Assembly: GCF_000384335.2 (NCBI RefSeq)
Contig: NZ_KQ031382.1
Location: 2,925,545 to 2,989,544 of the forward strand
DNA length: 64,000 bases
From: Hyphomicrobium sp. 99
Lineage (GTDB): Bacteria > Pseudomonadota > Alphaproteobacteria > Rhizobiales > Hyphomicrobiaceae
Direction: 5' to 3'
Shown in pieces: positions 20,059 through 30,155 of the stretch (its first letter is position 1; each line of letters starts with the position of its first letter). The notes beneath the pieces were generated by a model that searched no databases, had not been told where the DNA came from, and saw only the letters and a program-made list of their open reading frames with translations. The position numbers and the translations under genes were made by a program.

Positions 20059-20153
20059 TTGTCATCCCGGCCGGAGCGCAGCGCAGAGCCGGGACCCAGG
20101 ACCGCGACGAAGGTAGGTCCCGGGTCTCGCAAGATGCGCGCCCGGGATGACAA
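20059..20153. repeat. 95-bp REP-like element, copy 2
   Basis: Starts TTGTCATCCCGGCCG, ends CGCCCGGGATGACAA. It matches 12449-12544, including the GGGACCCAGGACCGCGAC core, with a handful of substitutions. Confidence 0.75.
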
Positions 20154-20172
20154 CAGTGTTTGCTACTTCAGA

Positions 20173-20306
20173 CGTCATCCCGGCGAAGGCCGGGATCCAT
20201 CCAGGCTGGATACTCGCAATGAACGGACGCTTGGACAGATCCCCGCCTACGCGGGGATGACGTTCTGGAGTGGGCGTGGCAGCGTATTTATGTCCGTCAT
20301 CCCGGC
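20173..20306. repeat. 134-bp direct repeat, copy 2
   Basis: Nearly identical to 19746-19879. The second copy runs directly into a variable-arm palindrome at 20319-20357, so the whole 19.7-20.36 kb interval is a patchwork of repeats. Confidence 0.9.
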
Positions 20307-20318
20307 GAAGTCCGGGAT

Positions 20319-20357
20319 CGCCTGGCGGCCGGCTCCGCGAAGCGGAGTCGCCAGGCG
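20319..20357. repeat. Variable-arm palindrome, copy A
   Basis: Outer arms CGCCTGGCG and CGCCAGGCG are perfectly complementary. The core reads GCCGGCTCCGCGAAGCGGAG, whose CTCCGC and GCGGAG make an inner hairpin. Confidence 0.85.
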
Positions 20358-20371
20358 CAACCACAGAATTA

Positions 20372-20845
20372 TTATTTCTTCCCCGCCGCGATCTGCTGAT
20401 CGACCTCGGCCTGCATCTTCGCCGTCATCACGTTGAAGTCGTTCTGCAGTTTGGCGCATGCCTCGGTCGGGCCATCGCAAACGACCTTCATCTTGACCGT
20501 GAGATCTTGCCCTTCCTGCACCACCTTGCGGCAGACGGCGGCGGGATAGGCTGGATTGCGCTTCGTCGTGAACGTGTACATCACGCTCGCGTTCTTCGGA
20601 TCGTCGCTGAAGGCGGTATAGAGTTCGCTCGTATAAACCTGCAGCAGACCGGACTTCGTCGAATAGCGCGCAATCAAATCCTCAGCCTTCCCGACCGGAT
20701 CGCCGCAAAATTCCTGCGCCGCAGCTGCCGTCGGGCCGGCGGTCGGCGCCGGAGTTGCCGGCAGCTTGACGATGGCGTCGTCAGCCCATGCCGACGTCGT
20801 GACAAACAAACAGGCGGCGAAACTCAGCAAACGCGTGCGTGTCAT
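20372..20845 (-). CDS. Exported protein of unknown function
   Basis: The 157-residue product has a signal peptide (about residues 1-21, ending AWA-D), a Pro/Ala/Thr linker, and a mature domain with four cysteines (EFCGDP, AVCRKV, VVCDGP, EACAKL) suitable for two disulfides. The C-terminus is a charged amphipathic helix. I do not recognise the family. It stands 160 bases downstream of the alaS 3' end on the same strand, next to the repeat cluster. Confidence 0.6.
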   Translation of the reverse strand: MTRTRLLSFAACLFVTTSAWADDAIVKLPATPAPTAGPTAAAAQEFCGDPVGKAEDLIARYSTKSGLLQVYTSELYTAFSDDPKNASVMYTFTTKRNPAYPAAVCRKVVQEGQDLTVKMKVVCDGPTEACAKLQNDFNVMTAKMQAEVDQQIAAGKK

Positions 20846-21007
20846 CTGCGGTGGTCCTCGGGTTCAGAAAGCGGCGGCTATATAGCGCATTTTTCCCGGC
20901 GGTCATTAGTGAATTGCCCGCAAGGTAATGCGCTAGCCACTTCGCAGTGCAACAAAAATTCCCCGACGTCACACTCGCTCACACCAAGGATTATCACCCT
21001 TGCCGTG

Positions 21008-23704
21008 TCAGCTCGCGAGACGAGCTTCGATGGCCTTCAGCGCATCGCCCGCTTTGGCGCCATCGGGACCACCGGCCTGCGCCATGTCCGGACGCCCGCC
21101 GCCGCCCTTGCCGCCAAGCGCTTCCGCGCCGGCCTTGACGAGATCGACCGCGCTCCACGTCTTGACGAGATCATCGGTAACGCCGACCGCGAGGCCCGCC
21201 TTGCCGTCCTCTGTGACGCCGACGACCGCGACGATACCCGACCCGACCTGCTTCTTGCCGTCATCGATCAGCCCGCGCAGGTCTTTCGGATTGAGGCCCT
21301 GAACCGTCCGCGCAAGAAGCTTCACGTTGCCGATACTGCGAATGGCCTCGCCATTCCCGTTAGCGCCCGCAGCTGAGCCGCCACCGAGCGCGATCTGCCG
21401 CTTCGCGTCCGCAAGCTGCTTCTCAAGCGCCTTCCGTTCCTCGACGAGATGCTTCAGCCGCTCGATCAAATCTTCGGGCCGCGTCTTGAGAAGGGAAGCC
21501 GCTTCCTTCACGCGGGAATCCTGCTCTTCGAGATAGGCGCGCGCGCCCTCACCCGTCAGCGCCTCGATGCGACGGACACCAGCCGCGCTGCCGCTCTCTC
21601 CGACGACGCGAATGAGGCCGATGTCGCCCGTCCGCGACACGTGCGTACCGCCGCAAAGCTCGACCGACCACGCCTTGTTGGCGCCGGGCCGCGTCGATCC
21701 CATCGACACGACGCGAACCTCTTCGCCATACTTTTCACCAAAGAGCGCCATCGCGCCCGTCGCGCGCGCATCGTCGATGCCCATCAGCCGCGTGACGACC
21801 GGCGTGTTCTCGAGCAGCACCGCGTTCGCCATGTCCTCGACGGCTTTCAACTCTTCGAGCGACATCGGCTTCGTATGCGAGAAGTCGAAGCGCAAACGAT
21901 CGGGCGAAACGAGCGAACCCTTCTGAGCGACGTGCGTGCCGAGCACTTGCCTGAGCGCTTCGTGCAGAAGATGCGTGGCCGAGTGATTGGCACGCGTCGC
22001 GGACCGGCGCGCATGATCGACCTCAAGCTCCACGGCGTCGCCTGTCTTGAAGCTGCCCGCCTCAACCTTGCCAAAGTGCACGAAGAGATCGCCGAGCTTC
22101 TTCTGCGTGTCGGTCACGCGGAACAGCGCGCCCTTCGGCCCCTTGATGACGCCCTGATCGCCGAGCTGGCCGCCGCTCTCGCCATAGAACGGCGTTTGGC
22201 TGACGACGATCGCGCCCTCGTCGCCCACTTTGAGTTCCTTGGCTTCCTGGCTTCCGGAAACGAGCGCGGTTACGATGCCCTCGGCCGCTTCGGTATCGTA
22301 GCCGAGGAACTCCGTAGCGCCGGTCTTGTCCTTGATCTCGAACCAGAGGCCTTCTGTTGCGGCCTCGCCCGAACCCTTCCAGGCCGCGCGCGCAGCATCC
22401 TTCTGCTTCTTCATCGCATCGTCGAATGCTGCCGTGTCGACGGTGATGCCCCGCGGCCGGAGCGCGTCTTCGGTGAGGTCGAGCGGGAAGCCGTAGGTAT
22501 CGTAGAGCTTGAACGCGACGTCGCCCGGAAAGACCGCGCCCTTCTTGAGATTGCCCGAGCTTTCGCCGAGAAGCTTCAAGCCGTTGTCGAGCGTGCGCCG
22601 GAACTTCGTCTCTTCGAGCTTCAGCGTCTCGGCAATGAGCGGCTGCGCTCTGACGAGTTCCGGATAGGCATCCCCCATCTCGCGTACGAGCGCCGGAACG
22701 AGATGATACATCAGCGGTTCGGTGCAGCCGATCTGAGCGGCGTAGCGCATGGCCCGCCGCATGATACGCCGGAGCACGTAGCCGCGGCCCTCGTTCGACG
22801 GCAGCACGCCGTCGGCAATCAGGAAGCTCGTCGAGCGCAGATGATCGGCGATGACACGCCGCGCGACGTGAAGAAATTCGGGACTACCCTCAACACCGCT
22901 CTCCTTCGCACCGGCTTTTCCAGCTTCCTGACGAATGGCCTGGATGAGGTTCTGGAACAGATCGATGTCGTAGTTGTCGTGCTTGCCCTGCAGCACTGCC
23001 GCGACGCGCTCGAGCCCCATGCCCGTGTCGATCGACGGCTTCGGCAGCGGTACGCGGTCCCCCGGAGCGCGCTGCTCGAATTGCATAAACACGAGATTCC
23101 AGATCTCGATGAAGCGATCGCCGTCGGCATCCGCCGAGCCCGGAGGACCGCCCGCAATCTTATCGCCGTGATCGAAGAAGATTTCCGAGCAGGGGCCACA
23201 GGGACCCGTATCGCCCATCTGCCAGAAGTTGTCGTTCGTCGGGATGCGAATGATCTTGCTGTCCGGGAAGCCCGAGATCTTCTTCCAGATCGCGTATGCT
23301 TCGTCATCGGTATGATAGATCGTGACAAGCAGCCGCTTCTTGTCGAGGCCGAAGTCCTTCGTCAGCAAATTCCACGCAAGCTCGATCGCGCGCTCCTTGA
23401 AATAGTCGCCGAACGAGAAGTTGCCGAGCATCTCGAAGAACGTGTGATGGCGCGCCGTGTACCCGACGTTATCTAGATCGTTGTGCTTGCCGCCGGCTCT
23501 GACGCACTTTTGCGACGTGGTCGCCCGCGGAATGGCGCGCGTCTCCTGGCCGGTGAACACGTTCTTGAACTGAACCATGCCGGCGTTCGTGAACATCAGG
23601 GTCGGGTCATTGCGCGGCACGAGCGGCGATGACGGCACGATCTCGTGTCCGTTCTTTCCAAAGAAATCGAGAAACGAAGCGCGGATTTCGCTGACGCCAG
23701 CCAT
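21008..23704 (-). CDS. alaS: Alanyl-tRNA synthetase
   Basis: The 898-residue enzyme charges tRNA-Ala. The class II catalytic core occupies the N-terminus ([20 protein letters not shown], then [18 protein letters not shown] and GMGLERV), the editing domain carries [11 protein letters not shown] and CGGTH with all four zinc/editing ligands intact, and the C-terminal part is the C-Ala oligomerisation domain rich in Gly. The ATG at 23704 is the standard family start, although the frame continues upstream. It shares orientation with recA, as in related genomes. Confidence 0.97.
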   Translation of the reverse strand: MAGVSEIRASFLDFFGKNGHEIVPSSPLVPRNDPTLMFTNAGMVQFKNVFTGQETRAIPRATTSQKCVRAGGKHNDLDNVGYTARHHTFFEMLGNFSFGDYFKERAIELAWNLLTKDFGLDKKRLLVTIYHTDDEAYAIWKKISGFPDSKIIRIPTNDNFWQMGDTGPCGPCSEIFFDHGDKIAGGPPGSADADGDRFIEIWNLVFMQFEQRAPGDRVPLPKPSIDTGMGLERVAAVLQGKHDNYDIDLFQNLIQAIRQEAGKAGAKESGVEGSPEFLHVARRVIADHLRSTSFLIADGVLPSNEGRGYVLRRIMRRAMRYAAQIGCTEPLMYHLVPALVREMGDAYPELVRAQPLIAETLKLEETKFRRTLDNGLKLLGESSGNLKKGAVFPGDVAFKLYDTYGFPLDLTEDALRPRGITVDTAAFDDAMKKQKDAARAAWKGSGEAATEGLWFEIKDKTGATEFLGYDTEAAEGIVTALVSGSQEAKELKVGDEGAIVVSQTPFYGESGGQLGDQGVIKGPKGALFRVTDTQKKLGDLFVHFGKVEAGSFKTGDAVELEVDHARRSATRANHSATHLLHEALRQVLGTHVAQKGSLVSPDRLRFDFSHTKPMSLEELKAVEDMANAVLLENTPVVTRLMGIDDARATGAMALFGEKYGEEVRVVSMGSTRPGANKAWSVELCGGTHVSRTGDIGLIRVVGESGSAAGVRRIEALTGEGARAYLEEQDSRVKEAASLLKTRPEDLIERLKHLVEERKALEKQLADAKRQIALGGGSAAGANGNGEAIRSIGNVKLLARTVQGLNPKDLRGLIDDGKKQVGSGIVAVVGVTEDGKAGLAVGVTDDLVKTWSAVDLVKAGAEALGGKGGGGRPDMAQAGGPDGAKAGDALKAIEARLAS

Positions 23705-23769
23705 GTGGTGCTTTCGAGCCTGATATTGAGAGTAAAAATGCTCCGAGAACGGACCTCGGAACGGCTTAA

Positions 23770-23791
23770 GGCCGCCGTTGTAGCGGCGGCC
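23770..23791. terminator. Hairpin between recA and alaS
   Basis: GGCCGCCG pairs with CGGCGGCC around TTGTAG. There is no T run on either strand, so it may be a weak terminator of recA or an mRNA structure upstream of alaS. Confidence 0.4.
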
Positions 23792-23836
23792 TCTATTCGT
23801 GTCTAGAAACGGCGCATGCGCCCTGCTGCCCCTACC

Positions 23837-23877
23837 GCGCCCGGCGGCCGGCTCGACGAAGGAGGATAGCCGGGCGC
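23837..23877. repeat. Variable-arm palindrome, copy B
   Basis: Outer arms GCGCCCGGC and GCCGGGCGC are perfectly complementary. The core GGCCGGCTCGACGAAGGAGG has a damaged inner hairpin. It lies between recA and alaS. Confidence 0.75.
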
Positions 23878-23914
23878 AAACCGAAAAGACGTCGCCGGCG
23901 CCAACCAAGAACCC

Positions 23915-25051
23915 TTACCGCTTCGCCTTGGCGACCTTCTTGCCTGCATCCTCGTCCGGAAGAACCCCGTCTTCGTCCGGCTCTTCGCCGTCGTGCTCGC
24001 CGGCACCCGGATCGGCAAGCATCTTCTCGACGATCAGCCCGGCATTGGCGCGAATGGCCCTCTCCAGCTCAGCTGCAGCTTTCGGGTTGTCCTTGAGATA
24101 CGTCTTGGCGTTCTCGCGGCCCTGACCGATCCGGTCGCCGTTGTAGGAGAGCCAAGCGCCCGATTTCTCAACGAGACCGGCTTTGACGCCAAGGTCGATC
24201 AACTCGCCAACCTTCGAGATGCCTTCGCCATACATGATGTCGAACTCGACCTGTTTGAAGGGCGGAGCGACCTTGTTCTTGACGACCTTGACGCGCGTTT
24301 GGTTGCCGACCGTTTCCTCGCGCTCCTTGATCTGCCCGATGCGGCGAATGTCGAGACGAACGGAAGCATAGAACTTCAGCGCGTTGCCGCCCGTCGTCGT
24401 CTCCGGGTTGCCGAACATGACGCCGATCTTCATGCGGATCTGGTTGATGAAGATCACCATCGTGTTCGACTTGGAGATCGAACCCGTCAGCTTGCGCAGT
24501 GCCTGACTCATCAAACGCGCCTGCAGACCCGGCAGGCTGTCGCCCATCTCGCCTTCGAGTTCGGCCTTCGGCGTCAGCGCCGCAACCGAATCGACGACCA
24601 GCACATCGACAGCGCCCGAACGCACGAGCGTATCGGCGATTTCCAGAGCCTGCTCGCCCGTATCCGGCTGCGAGATCAAAAGGTCTTCGACCTTGACGCC
24701 AAGCTTCTTGGCATAACTCGGATCGATTGCGTGCTCCGCGTCGACGAACGCGCAGATGCCGCCTTTCTTCTGCGCTTCGGCGACCACCTGCAGCGCAAGC
24801 GTCGTCTTGCCCGAGGATTCAGGTCCATAGACTTCGATGATGCGCCCCTTCGGCAACCCGCCGATGCCGAGCGCAATATCGAGTCCGAGCGATCCCGTCG
24901 AGATCGCCTCGATGTCGAGCTTGTCGTGGGCGCCGAGCCGCATGATCGACCCCTTGCCGAAGTTCTTGTCGATCTGCGCGAGTGCCTGCTCTAGCGCCTG
25001 CTTCTTATCCATTTTGCCCCCTTCGAGCACAGTCCAGTCCGGCCGTTCCAT
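23915..25051 (-). CDS. recA: Recombinase RecA
   Basis: RecA forms ATP-dependent filaments on single-stranded DNA for strand exchange and SOS co-protease activity. Walker A is [12 protein letters not shown], Walker B is [11 protein letters not shown], and the MAW-type and loop regions ([15 protein letters not shown]) are intact. The C-terminus is acidic ([18 protein letters not shown]). Two starts are plausible: 25051, with GAGGGTGA upstream, and 25012 ([19 protein letters not shown]), with AAGGGGG. No canonical GTTC-N7-GTTC SOS box is visible upstream, only a degenerate one. Confidence 0.97.
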   Translation of the reverse strand: MERPDWTVLEGGKMDKKQALEQALAQIDKNFGKGSIMRLGAHDKLDIEAISTGSLGLDIALGIGGLPKGRIIEVYGPESSGKTTLALQVVAEAQKKGGICAFVDAEHAIDPSYAKKLGVKVEDLLISQPDTGEQALEIADTLVRSGAVDVLVVDSVAALTPKAELEGEMGDSLPGLQARLMSQALRKLTGSISKSNTMVIFINQIRMKIGVMFGNPETTTGGNALKFYASVRLDIRRIGQIKEREETVGNQTRVKVVKNKVAPPFKQVEFDIMYGEGISKVGELIDLGVKAGLVEKSGAWLSYNGDRIGQGRENAKTYLKDNPKAAAELERAIRANAGLIVEKMLADPGAGEHDGEEPDEDGVLPDEDAGKKVAKAKR

Positions 25052-25265
25052 CGTGTCACCCTCAATCCCTATGGCAAGCGCCCAACGCCATCAATTAAGG
25101 ATCTGTGTACTTGATTTGTTCCGAATCTGTCAATCTCGTTTTGTTCTCACGCTGCGCGGTTTGCGAAGCTCGGAATCTATTAAGCCCTACACCTGTAACC
25201 GGTGAAACAGCGCCACTTGTCGCCCGGGCGCAATCTCTGTGCATGATCAAGCCAAGGAGGCTCCC

Positions 25266-25799
25266 GTGCTCAGGATTTCCGCCACTCTACTCGCTGCTCT
25301 CGTAGTCGCCAGCGCATTCGCTTCGACCGCCGCCGAAGCACGCATGGGAGGCGGTGGCCACTTGGCGTTCTTCCTCCTCCGCGCCGGAGCCCACGCCGCC
25401 GAGCAGAACGCCTGGGAACAGCAACGGCGTCGCCGGTACGAAGCGGCGCGTGAAAGAGAGCGCCGGATTGCCGAGGCCCGAGAAGCAGCTGCCGCAAAGC
25501 GCGCGCGCCTCGCGGCCCTGCAGAGACGGGAAGCTCAGAAGCTCGCGGCCGCCAAGGCAGCAGCCGCAGCGGCTGAGCACACGGCGTCAGCCGACACCAC
25601 GACCGTTGTGGCCAAGAAGACCGACCGCCTGCCGGAAACGGCTCCCACAACGACACCCGTCTCGGAGGATACGTCTTCGGCAACGACCGCCAGCACCACG
25701 GCTGTCGCGACTTCCGAGGCAACACCGCCCGTCGCAACGAACACCTGCCGCAAATATTCAGCCGCCGCCGACGGCCTTGTCGATACGCCCTGCGAATAA
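25266..25799 (+). CDS. Exported coiled-coil/low-complexity protein
   Basis: A GTG start at 25266 is fixed by AAGGAGG five bases upstream. The 177-residue product begins with a signal peptide (LRISATLLAALVVASAFAST...AEA-R), then a Gly-rich patch, then a long Arg/Glu/Ala helix (WEQQRRRRYEAARERERR...) that should form a coiled coil to about residue 115. A Thr/Ala/Pro-rich linker follows, and two cysteines flank the C-terminus (TCRKYSAAADGLVDTPCE). Function unknown; probably envelope-associated. Confidence 0.65.
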   Translation: MLRISATLLAALVVASAFASTAAEARMGGGGHLAFFLLRAGAHAAEQNAWEQQRRRRYEAARERERRIAEAREAAAAKRARLAALQRREAQKLAAAKAAAAAAEHTASADTTTVVAKKTDRLPETAPTTTPVSEDTSSATTASTTAVATSEATPPVATNTCRKYSAAADGLVDTPCE

Positions 25800-25940
25800 C
25801 GGGCAGGCGCCAAAATCACCGCACCTTCTGGAACGCGCCATAACCGCAACTTATGGCGCGTCTACCTGCGCCCTGGGTTATCTCAAGTCATGCGCCTAAA
25901 TCCGGCGCCTCGACGATAACGAAGGAAAAGGTGAACACGA

Positions 25941-26513
25941 ATGAGTAGTCCTACGTCTCAGCCCCGATCGGGGCGTTTCGGCATCCGCGTCGGCGAAGCC
26001 CTCGTCGCAGGCGGCCCGCCGGGAACCGCAGCCGAACCGGAAGTCGCGATCGGCGAGATGGACGGTCCGTTCGGCACCGCCTTTGCGACCCTCCTCGGTG
26101 ATCAGGTCAAAGGCCACACCCGCGTACTCTCGCTTCTGAACACCGACGTCATGGTGCGCCCACCGACGCTTTGCGTCAGCAAGGTCACCGTCGATAACGA
26201 GCGTTATACGAGCATCCTGATGGGCACCGTTCAATACGCGACCGCCATGGGCGTGCTCGATGCCGTGCGTTCAGGTGACCTGCCGAAGGACAAGGTCGAC
26301 GACCTCGGCATCATCGTTTCGGTATGGCTCCATCCGTCCGTCGCGACGATCGAAAAGCTGGATCATAAAATCCTGTTCGACATTCACCGCAAGGCGACCT
26401 CGCTCGCCATTCATAAAGCGATGAATTATCAGCCCTCGATCGATTGGCTGCTCGAGAACCAGGACAAGATCATCCACAAGTACTTCGAGCGTGGCTTGAA
26501 GGGCGAGATTTAA
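25941..26513 (+). CDS. Formaldehyde-activating enzyme (Fae) family paralogue
   Basis: Fae condenses formaldehyde with tetrahydromethanopterin in methylotrophs. This 190-residue protein aligns through GEALVAGG, VAIGEMDGPFGTAFAT, RPPTLCVSKVTVDN, GTVQYATAMGVLDAVRSGDLP, DDLGIIVSVWLHP and KATSLAIHKAM. There is no histidine before His59, so the catalytic His that lies between GEALV and the following IG in true Fae is replaced; Glu-Pro-Glu stands there. It also has about 15 extra N-terminal and 30 extra C-terminal residues. It is therefore more likely a Fae2/Fae3-type paralogue, perhaps a formaldehyde or pterin binder or sensor, than the detoxifying enzyme. The gene is not near other H4MPT-pathway genes. 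Confidence 0.85.
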   Translation: MSSPTSQPRSGRFGIRVGEALVAGGPPGTAAEPEVAIGEMDGPFGTAFATLLGDQVKGHTRVLSLLNTDVMVRPPTLCVSKVTVDNERYTSILMGTVQYATAMGVLDAVRSGDLPKDKVDDLGIIVSVWLHPSVATIEKLDHKILFDIHRKATSLAIHKAMNYQPSIDWLLENQDKIIHKYFERGLKGEI

Positions 26514-26524
26514 AACGCTCTTCG

Positions 26525-26563
26525 CGCATCGCGGCCGGCTCTGCGGAGCAAAGTCGCGATGCG
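26525..26563. repeat. Variable-arm palindrome, copy C
   Basis: Outer arms CGCATCGCG and CGCGATGCG are perfectly complementary. The core is GCCGGCTCTGCGGAGCAAAGT. It lies 11 bases after the fae-like gene. Confidence 0.85.
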
Positions 26564-26564
26564 T

Positions 26565-26592
26565 TTCCCCTCCCCCTTGCGGGGAGGGGTCA
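26565..26592. repeat. CCCCTCCCC/GGGGAGGGG hairpin
   Basis: CCCCTCCCCC and GGGGAGGGG pair around TTGC, then GTCAGGGGTGGGG follows. This is a widespread intergenic type in Alphaproteobacteria. It fills the gap between two convergent genes and may end both transcripts. Confidence 0.6.
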
Positions 26593-26606
26593 GGGGTGGG
26601 GTAATA

Positions 26607-29216
26607 TTACTTCGCCAGCTCTTCTTTCACCTTCGCAGCCAGCTGCGGCAGCGAGAAGGGTTTCGGCAGGAACGCGAAATCATCCGATCCCATCGTCTCG
26701 CGGAAAGCTTCATTCGGATATCCCGAGACGAAGATCACCTTGATCGACGGATTGCGCTTTCTGAGTTCCTTGAAGAGCGCAGGACCATCCATCTCCGGCA
26801 TGACGACGTCCGACACGACGATGTCGATCTCGCCCTCGTTGGCCGCCATCAGCTCGAGCGCCTCGACGCCGTCGGCAGCCTCGATCACCTGATAACCCTG
26901 GCGGCGAAGCGCCCTGACAGCGAACTGCCGAACTTCGACTTCGTCCTCGACGAGCAGGACGCGCCCCGTTCCGGTGAGATCGGTCGCATTGAGCTGCCGT
27001 TTCGCGGCCGCGATGGTCTGCGGAACAACGGTTTCGACATCTTCGCCGTCTTCGACGAAGTAGCGCGGCAGGAATACCTTGAACGTCGTGCCCTTGCCGA
27101 TCTCACTTTCGGGCAGAATGAAACCGCCCGACTGCTTGACGATGCCGTAGACCGACGCCAGTCCGAGCCCCGTGCCCTTGCCGACACCCTTCGTCGTGAA
27201 GAACGGCTCGAAGATTTTCTCCATCACTTCGGGCGCCATGCCGGTGCCGGTATCCGCGACTTCGATGAGAACGTACTCGCCCGTCGAGAAGCCCGGAACG
27301 CCGCTCATCTTCTGGCTTTCGCGCTCGGGCACGTTGCGTGTCTTGATCGTCAGCTTGCCGCCATTCGGCATCGCATCGCGCGCATTGCGGACGAGGTTCA
27401 GGACGACCTGATAAAGCTGATCGCTGTCGGCCTTCACATACCAAAGATCGCGCTCGGCCTGAATCTTGAGTTCGATCTTCTCGCCGCATTGAGTCTTAAG
27501 AACCGGCAGCATGTCCGAAGTCAGCTCGCCGGCATTGAAAACCGAAATCTGCTGCGTCTGCTTGCGTGAGAAGCCGAGAAGTCCAGCGACAAGCCCCGCC
27601 GCACGGTTCGCCGCCGACTGAATGTTCTTGATGTCCCGATACGCTGCGTCGCTCGGCCGGTGCGTCTGCAGGAGGAGATCCGAGAAGCCGATGATCGCCG
27701 TCAGCACGTTGTTGAAGTCGTGCGCGATGCCGCCAGCGAGATTGCCGACCGCTTCCATCTTCTGAGCCTGCGCGACGCGGCCTTCGAGCGCCTTCTGCTC
27801 GGTCGCGTCCATCACATAGAGAGCAGCAGCCGCTCCACCCTGCACCGCTGCAAGAGGCGACATGTAGATGCGGCGCGTAAATTCCCGTTGCGCGCCCGCC
27901 GTGATTTCGATCGGCTGAATGTTGCCGCGGCCGGTAAGAGCCTCGCCAAGTCCCGCCTCGATGCGCAGACGCTCCTCAGGGTCCGCCGTACGGCAAAGGG
28001 CTTCCGCGGCCAGCACATCTTGCGCCGGCTTGCCATCCAGAACCATCCGCATGAAAGCGGTGTTGCAGTTAGCGATCCGGCCTTCCGCGTCGAGCGCGGC
28101 GATGCCGAACGGCGCCGATTGGAAAAATTGCGATGCCCGAACATCCTGCTGTCCGCGGTCGACGAGCCCCGTCGTCTGCCGGTTGATCGCGGTGATCGTA
28201 AAGCCGTGTTCGCCCTGATTGCCGATCGGCTCGACGAGCAGCGTCAAGGCCACGATGCGCCCGTCCTGCCGCGTCAAGTCGAGATCGATGATGCGCTGAT
28301 CGGCTTCCGGAATGGTCGCCATGAGTTTCAGAAGACGTAGACCTTCCGTACCCGCAAGTTCCGCGAGACTGAGGTTGCGCACCCGCAGCGCCCCGGCCGA
28401 ATAGCCGAGCCACTGCTCGAAAGCCGCGTTGACGTGAAGGATCCCGCCCTCGCCCGACACCCACATGAAACCGGCCGGCATGACGTCGAACGCTGCGAGC
28501 GATGCCTCGAGTCTCTCGATGTGCTGAGCTTCCTGGCTCTTCTCGCTCGAGATATCGATGATCTGCCACGAGACGAGTCGCTGGCGCGGCGAAACATCTT
28601 CCGCTCCGTGATCAGGCGGCGAAAACGGACGTACGCTAATGCGAACCCAGGACGGCCGCCCCTCGATGCCTGGACGCAACCGGACATCCTCGCGGCGCGC
28701 TTCGCCGCGTTCGGCAGCCCGCGTCAGCTGAAAGAAGGCTTGGGTACCTTCCGCATCGTGCGTCAGCAAAGTCTCGAGTGCCGAAAACGGCCCCGCCTCA
28801 TGCCTGCCCAGAACCTCTCCGACCGCAGCGTTGGCGTAAAGAACCGTTCCATCGGTATTGGCGATGATCTGCGGCTCGTCCTGTGCGTCGACCGCGGCTT
28901 TGAGGAAGTCACCCGCCGAGACCCGTGCGCCAAGCCGGATATGCCCCGCCGCGATGCCGAACAGCATGAAAATGCCGAACATCGCCAGGAGCGCGATGAC
29001 CGTCAAAAGCAGCGGCTCGCCCGATCCGCTCGCGAGCAGCCCGAACAGAATGGAGCCACCGGCAGCGGCGACTATGATGATAGGGAGGAAACCGCCAAAC
29101 CCTTCCGCTGAGCTCAGCGGATCGATCGGGGCGGCATCGATCCTCAACGCCTCGCGATCCTTCATGGACCGAGAACCTAGCTGATTCTCGAAAATCGAGA
29201 CGTCGGACTGGGGCAT
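26607..29216 (-). CDS. cckA: Hybrid histidine kinase CckA
   Basis: CckA is the inner-membrane bifunctional kinase/phosphatase that feeds the ChpT-CtrA cell-cycle phosphorelay. The order is right: two membrane helices in the first 90 residues ([37 protein letters not shown]), PAS domains, HisKA with [19 protein letters not shown] (phospho-His), HATPase_c ([14 protein letters not shown] and [11 protein letters not shown]), and a C-terminal receiver (VLLVEDE, phospho-Asp in [12 protein letters not shown], conserved Lys in FLPKPF). ATG starts exist at 29216 and 29165; neither has a strong Shine-Dalgarno. The neighbourhood (recA, FliO-like, dksA) matches the alphaproteobacterial cckA locus. Confidence 0.92.
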   Translation of the reverse strand: MPQSDVSIFENQLGSRSMKDREALRIDAAPIDPLSSAEGFGGFLPIIIVAAAGGSILFGLLASGSGEPLLLTVIALLAMFGIFMLFGIAAGHIRLGARVSAGDFLKAAVDAQDEPQIIANTDGTVLYANAAVGEVLGRHEAGPFSALETLLTHDAEGTQAFFQLTRAAERGEARREDVRLRPGIEGRPSWVRISVRPFSPPDHGAEDVSPRQRLVSWQIIDISSEKSQEAQHIERLEASLAAFDVMPAGFMWVSGEGGILHVNAAFEQWLGYSAGALRVRNLSLAELAGTEGLRLLKLMATIPEADQRIIDLDLTRQDGRIVALTLLVEPIGNQGEHGFTITAINRQTTGLVDRGQQDVRASQFFQSAPFGIAALDAEGRIANCNTAFMRMVLDGKPAQDVLAAEALCRTADPEERLRIEAGLGEALTGRGNIQPIEITAGAQREFTRRIYMSPLAAVQGGAAAALYVMDATEQKALEGRVAQAQKMEAVGNLAGGIAHDFNNVLTAIIGFSDLLLQTHRPSDAAYRDIKNIQSAANRAAGLVAGLLGFSRKQTQQISVFNAGELTSDMLPVLKTQCGEKIELKIQAERDLWYVKADSDQLYQVVLNLVRNARDAMPNGGKLTIKTRNVPERESQKMSGVPGFSTGEYVLIEVADTGTGMAPEVMEKIFEPFFTTKGVGKGTGLGLASVYGIVKQSGGFILPESEIGKGTTFKVFLPRYFVEDGEDVETVVPQTIAAAKRQLNATDLTGTGRVLLVEDEVEVRQFAVRALRRQGYQVIEAADGVEALELMAANEGEIDIVVSDVVMPEMDGPALFKELRKRNPSIKVIFVSGYPNEAFRETMGSDDFAFLPKPFSLPQLAAKVKEELAK

Positions 29217-29385
29217 GGATATGGAACTCAAACGCAACTGCAACTGTACCGCAACGGTGCGGCGATTTTCGCTTGCATAACACTTCGCTTAAGAGAGTTA
29301 ACATGCGGTCAACTCGGAGGTATCGAAACGTTGATCGTCGAAAGAAATCGATACAGCCGGCGGCGAAATCCTGGGCGAGGCGGAA

Positions 29386-29775
29386 ATGGAAAATTATATC
29401 TTCTGGACGGTCATGCTGGGCATTCTGGCGGTGCTCAGTGCAGGAGCGGCCGTTTTCCTCCGCGCCTATCTGACAGGAACCGCGCCGACGGCCCTTCTGT
29501 TCCGGCCTAAGGGCGAGCGCCGCCTCGAAGTTGTGGATCATGCGACCGTCGATGGCCGCCGCAAGCTCATCCTCATCCGCCGCGATGATGTCGAGCATTT
29601 GATAATGACGGGTGGCCCGGTCGATTTGGTTATAGAGACGGGAATCAATTCCGCCTCCCGCCCTCATGTAACGGCACCAAACGAGGTCGTCGCAGCGCCA
29701 CCGGTACGCCGGATGCCGGTCTTCACGCGTGCCCCAGATCCTATGGATTCCTTGGACGCCCCGCCCAAAATCTGA
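29386..29775 (+). CDS. FliO-like flagellar biosynthesis membrane protein
   Basis: This 129-residue protein has one N-terminal membrane helix (about residues 6-28) and a short cytoplasmic domain with RRLEVVDHATVDGRRKLILIRRDDVEHLIMTGGPVDLVIE, the pattern of FliO and its alphaproteobacterial relatives, which assist assembly of the flagellar export gate. The last 40 residues are Pro-rich. It is divergent from cckA, an arrangement shared with related genomes, and no other flagellar gene is present. Confidence 0.75.
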   Translation: MENYIFWTVMLGILAVLSAGAAVFLRAYLTGTAPTALLFRPKGERRLEVVDHATVDGRRKLILIRRDDVEHLIMTGGPVDLVIETGINSASRPHVTAPNEVVAAPPVRRMPVFTRAPDPMDSLDAPPKI

Positions 29776-29781
29776 ACGCAC

Positions 29782-30054
29782 TTAGCGTGATGAATCGACG
29801 TCGCCGAAATCGGCCATTGTGAGCTTGCTGAGATCAAGCTTCCGCGTCGCGATCGCGACAGGATTGATAGCCGCCTTTGAGCCGTGCACGACGAGGCCTG
29901 CCGTCGATACTTTCCAGCCAAGGTCCGTATCGCGCAACGAATGCGCGGCGACGGCAGCTTTTAAAGGCTCAGCCCGAACCGGAAGAGTTTGCGCAACGCC
30001 GCCCGTCGCGGCCACGACGGCGGCAGACAATGCTAATAAAATACGAGCGCTCAC
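29782..30054 (-). CDS. Small exported protein
   Basis: This 90-residue protein has a signal peptide (MSARILLALSAAVVAATGGV..., cleaved near AQT or RAE) followed by about 60 residues with no cysteine, including GLVVHGSKAAINPVAIATRK. Family not recognised. It ends 7 bases from the convergent FliO-like gene. Confidence 0.5.
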   Translation of the reverse strand: MSARILLALSAAVVAATGGVAQTLPVRAEPLKAAVAAHSLRDTDLGWKVSTAGLVVHGSKAAINPVAIATRKLDLSKLTMADFGDVDSSR

Positions 30055-30122
30055 GACCCAACCCCAATTCAGACGCCTGCACAGGCACGCTGAATGTGAG
30101 CCGAAATCTTTAACGGGACGTG

Positions 30123-30151
30123 AAAAGCCGTTTCGAAAAGAAACGGCTTTT
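30123..30151. terminator. Bidirectional terminator after dksA
   Basis: AAAAGCCGTTTC and GAAACGGCTTTT form a perfect 12-bp stem around a 5-base loop, with T runs on both strands. It lies 4 bases after the dksA stop and between two parallel - strand genes, so it separates them. Confidence 0.85.
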
Positions 30152-30155
30152 CCAG

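Noticed and set aside
19746..20306. Insertion sequence
   Set aside because: The 134-bp repeats contain no transposase and no flanking target-site duplication was found by eye.
12331..20357. CRISPR array in the repeat-rich intervals
   Set aside because: Repeats are palindromic, irregularly spaced and of different lengths; there are no uniform spacers and no cas genes.
21449..23476. 675-codon open frame opposite alaS
   Set aside because: Same reason; alaS motifs are all intact on the other strand.
25118..25132. Possible SOS box (GTTC-N7-GTCA) upstream of recA
   Set aside because: Only the first half matches the alphaproteobacterial GTTC-N7-GTTC consensus; not enough to annotate.
29286..29304. 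CtrA-like site (TTAAGAGAGTTAAC) between cckA and the FliO-like gene
   Set aside because: Spacing is five bases, not the seven of TTAA-N7-TTAA.
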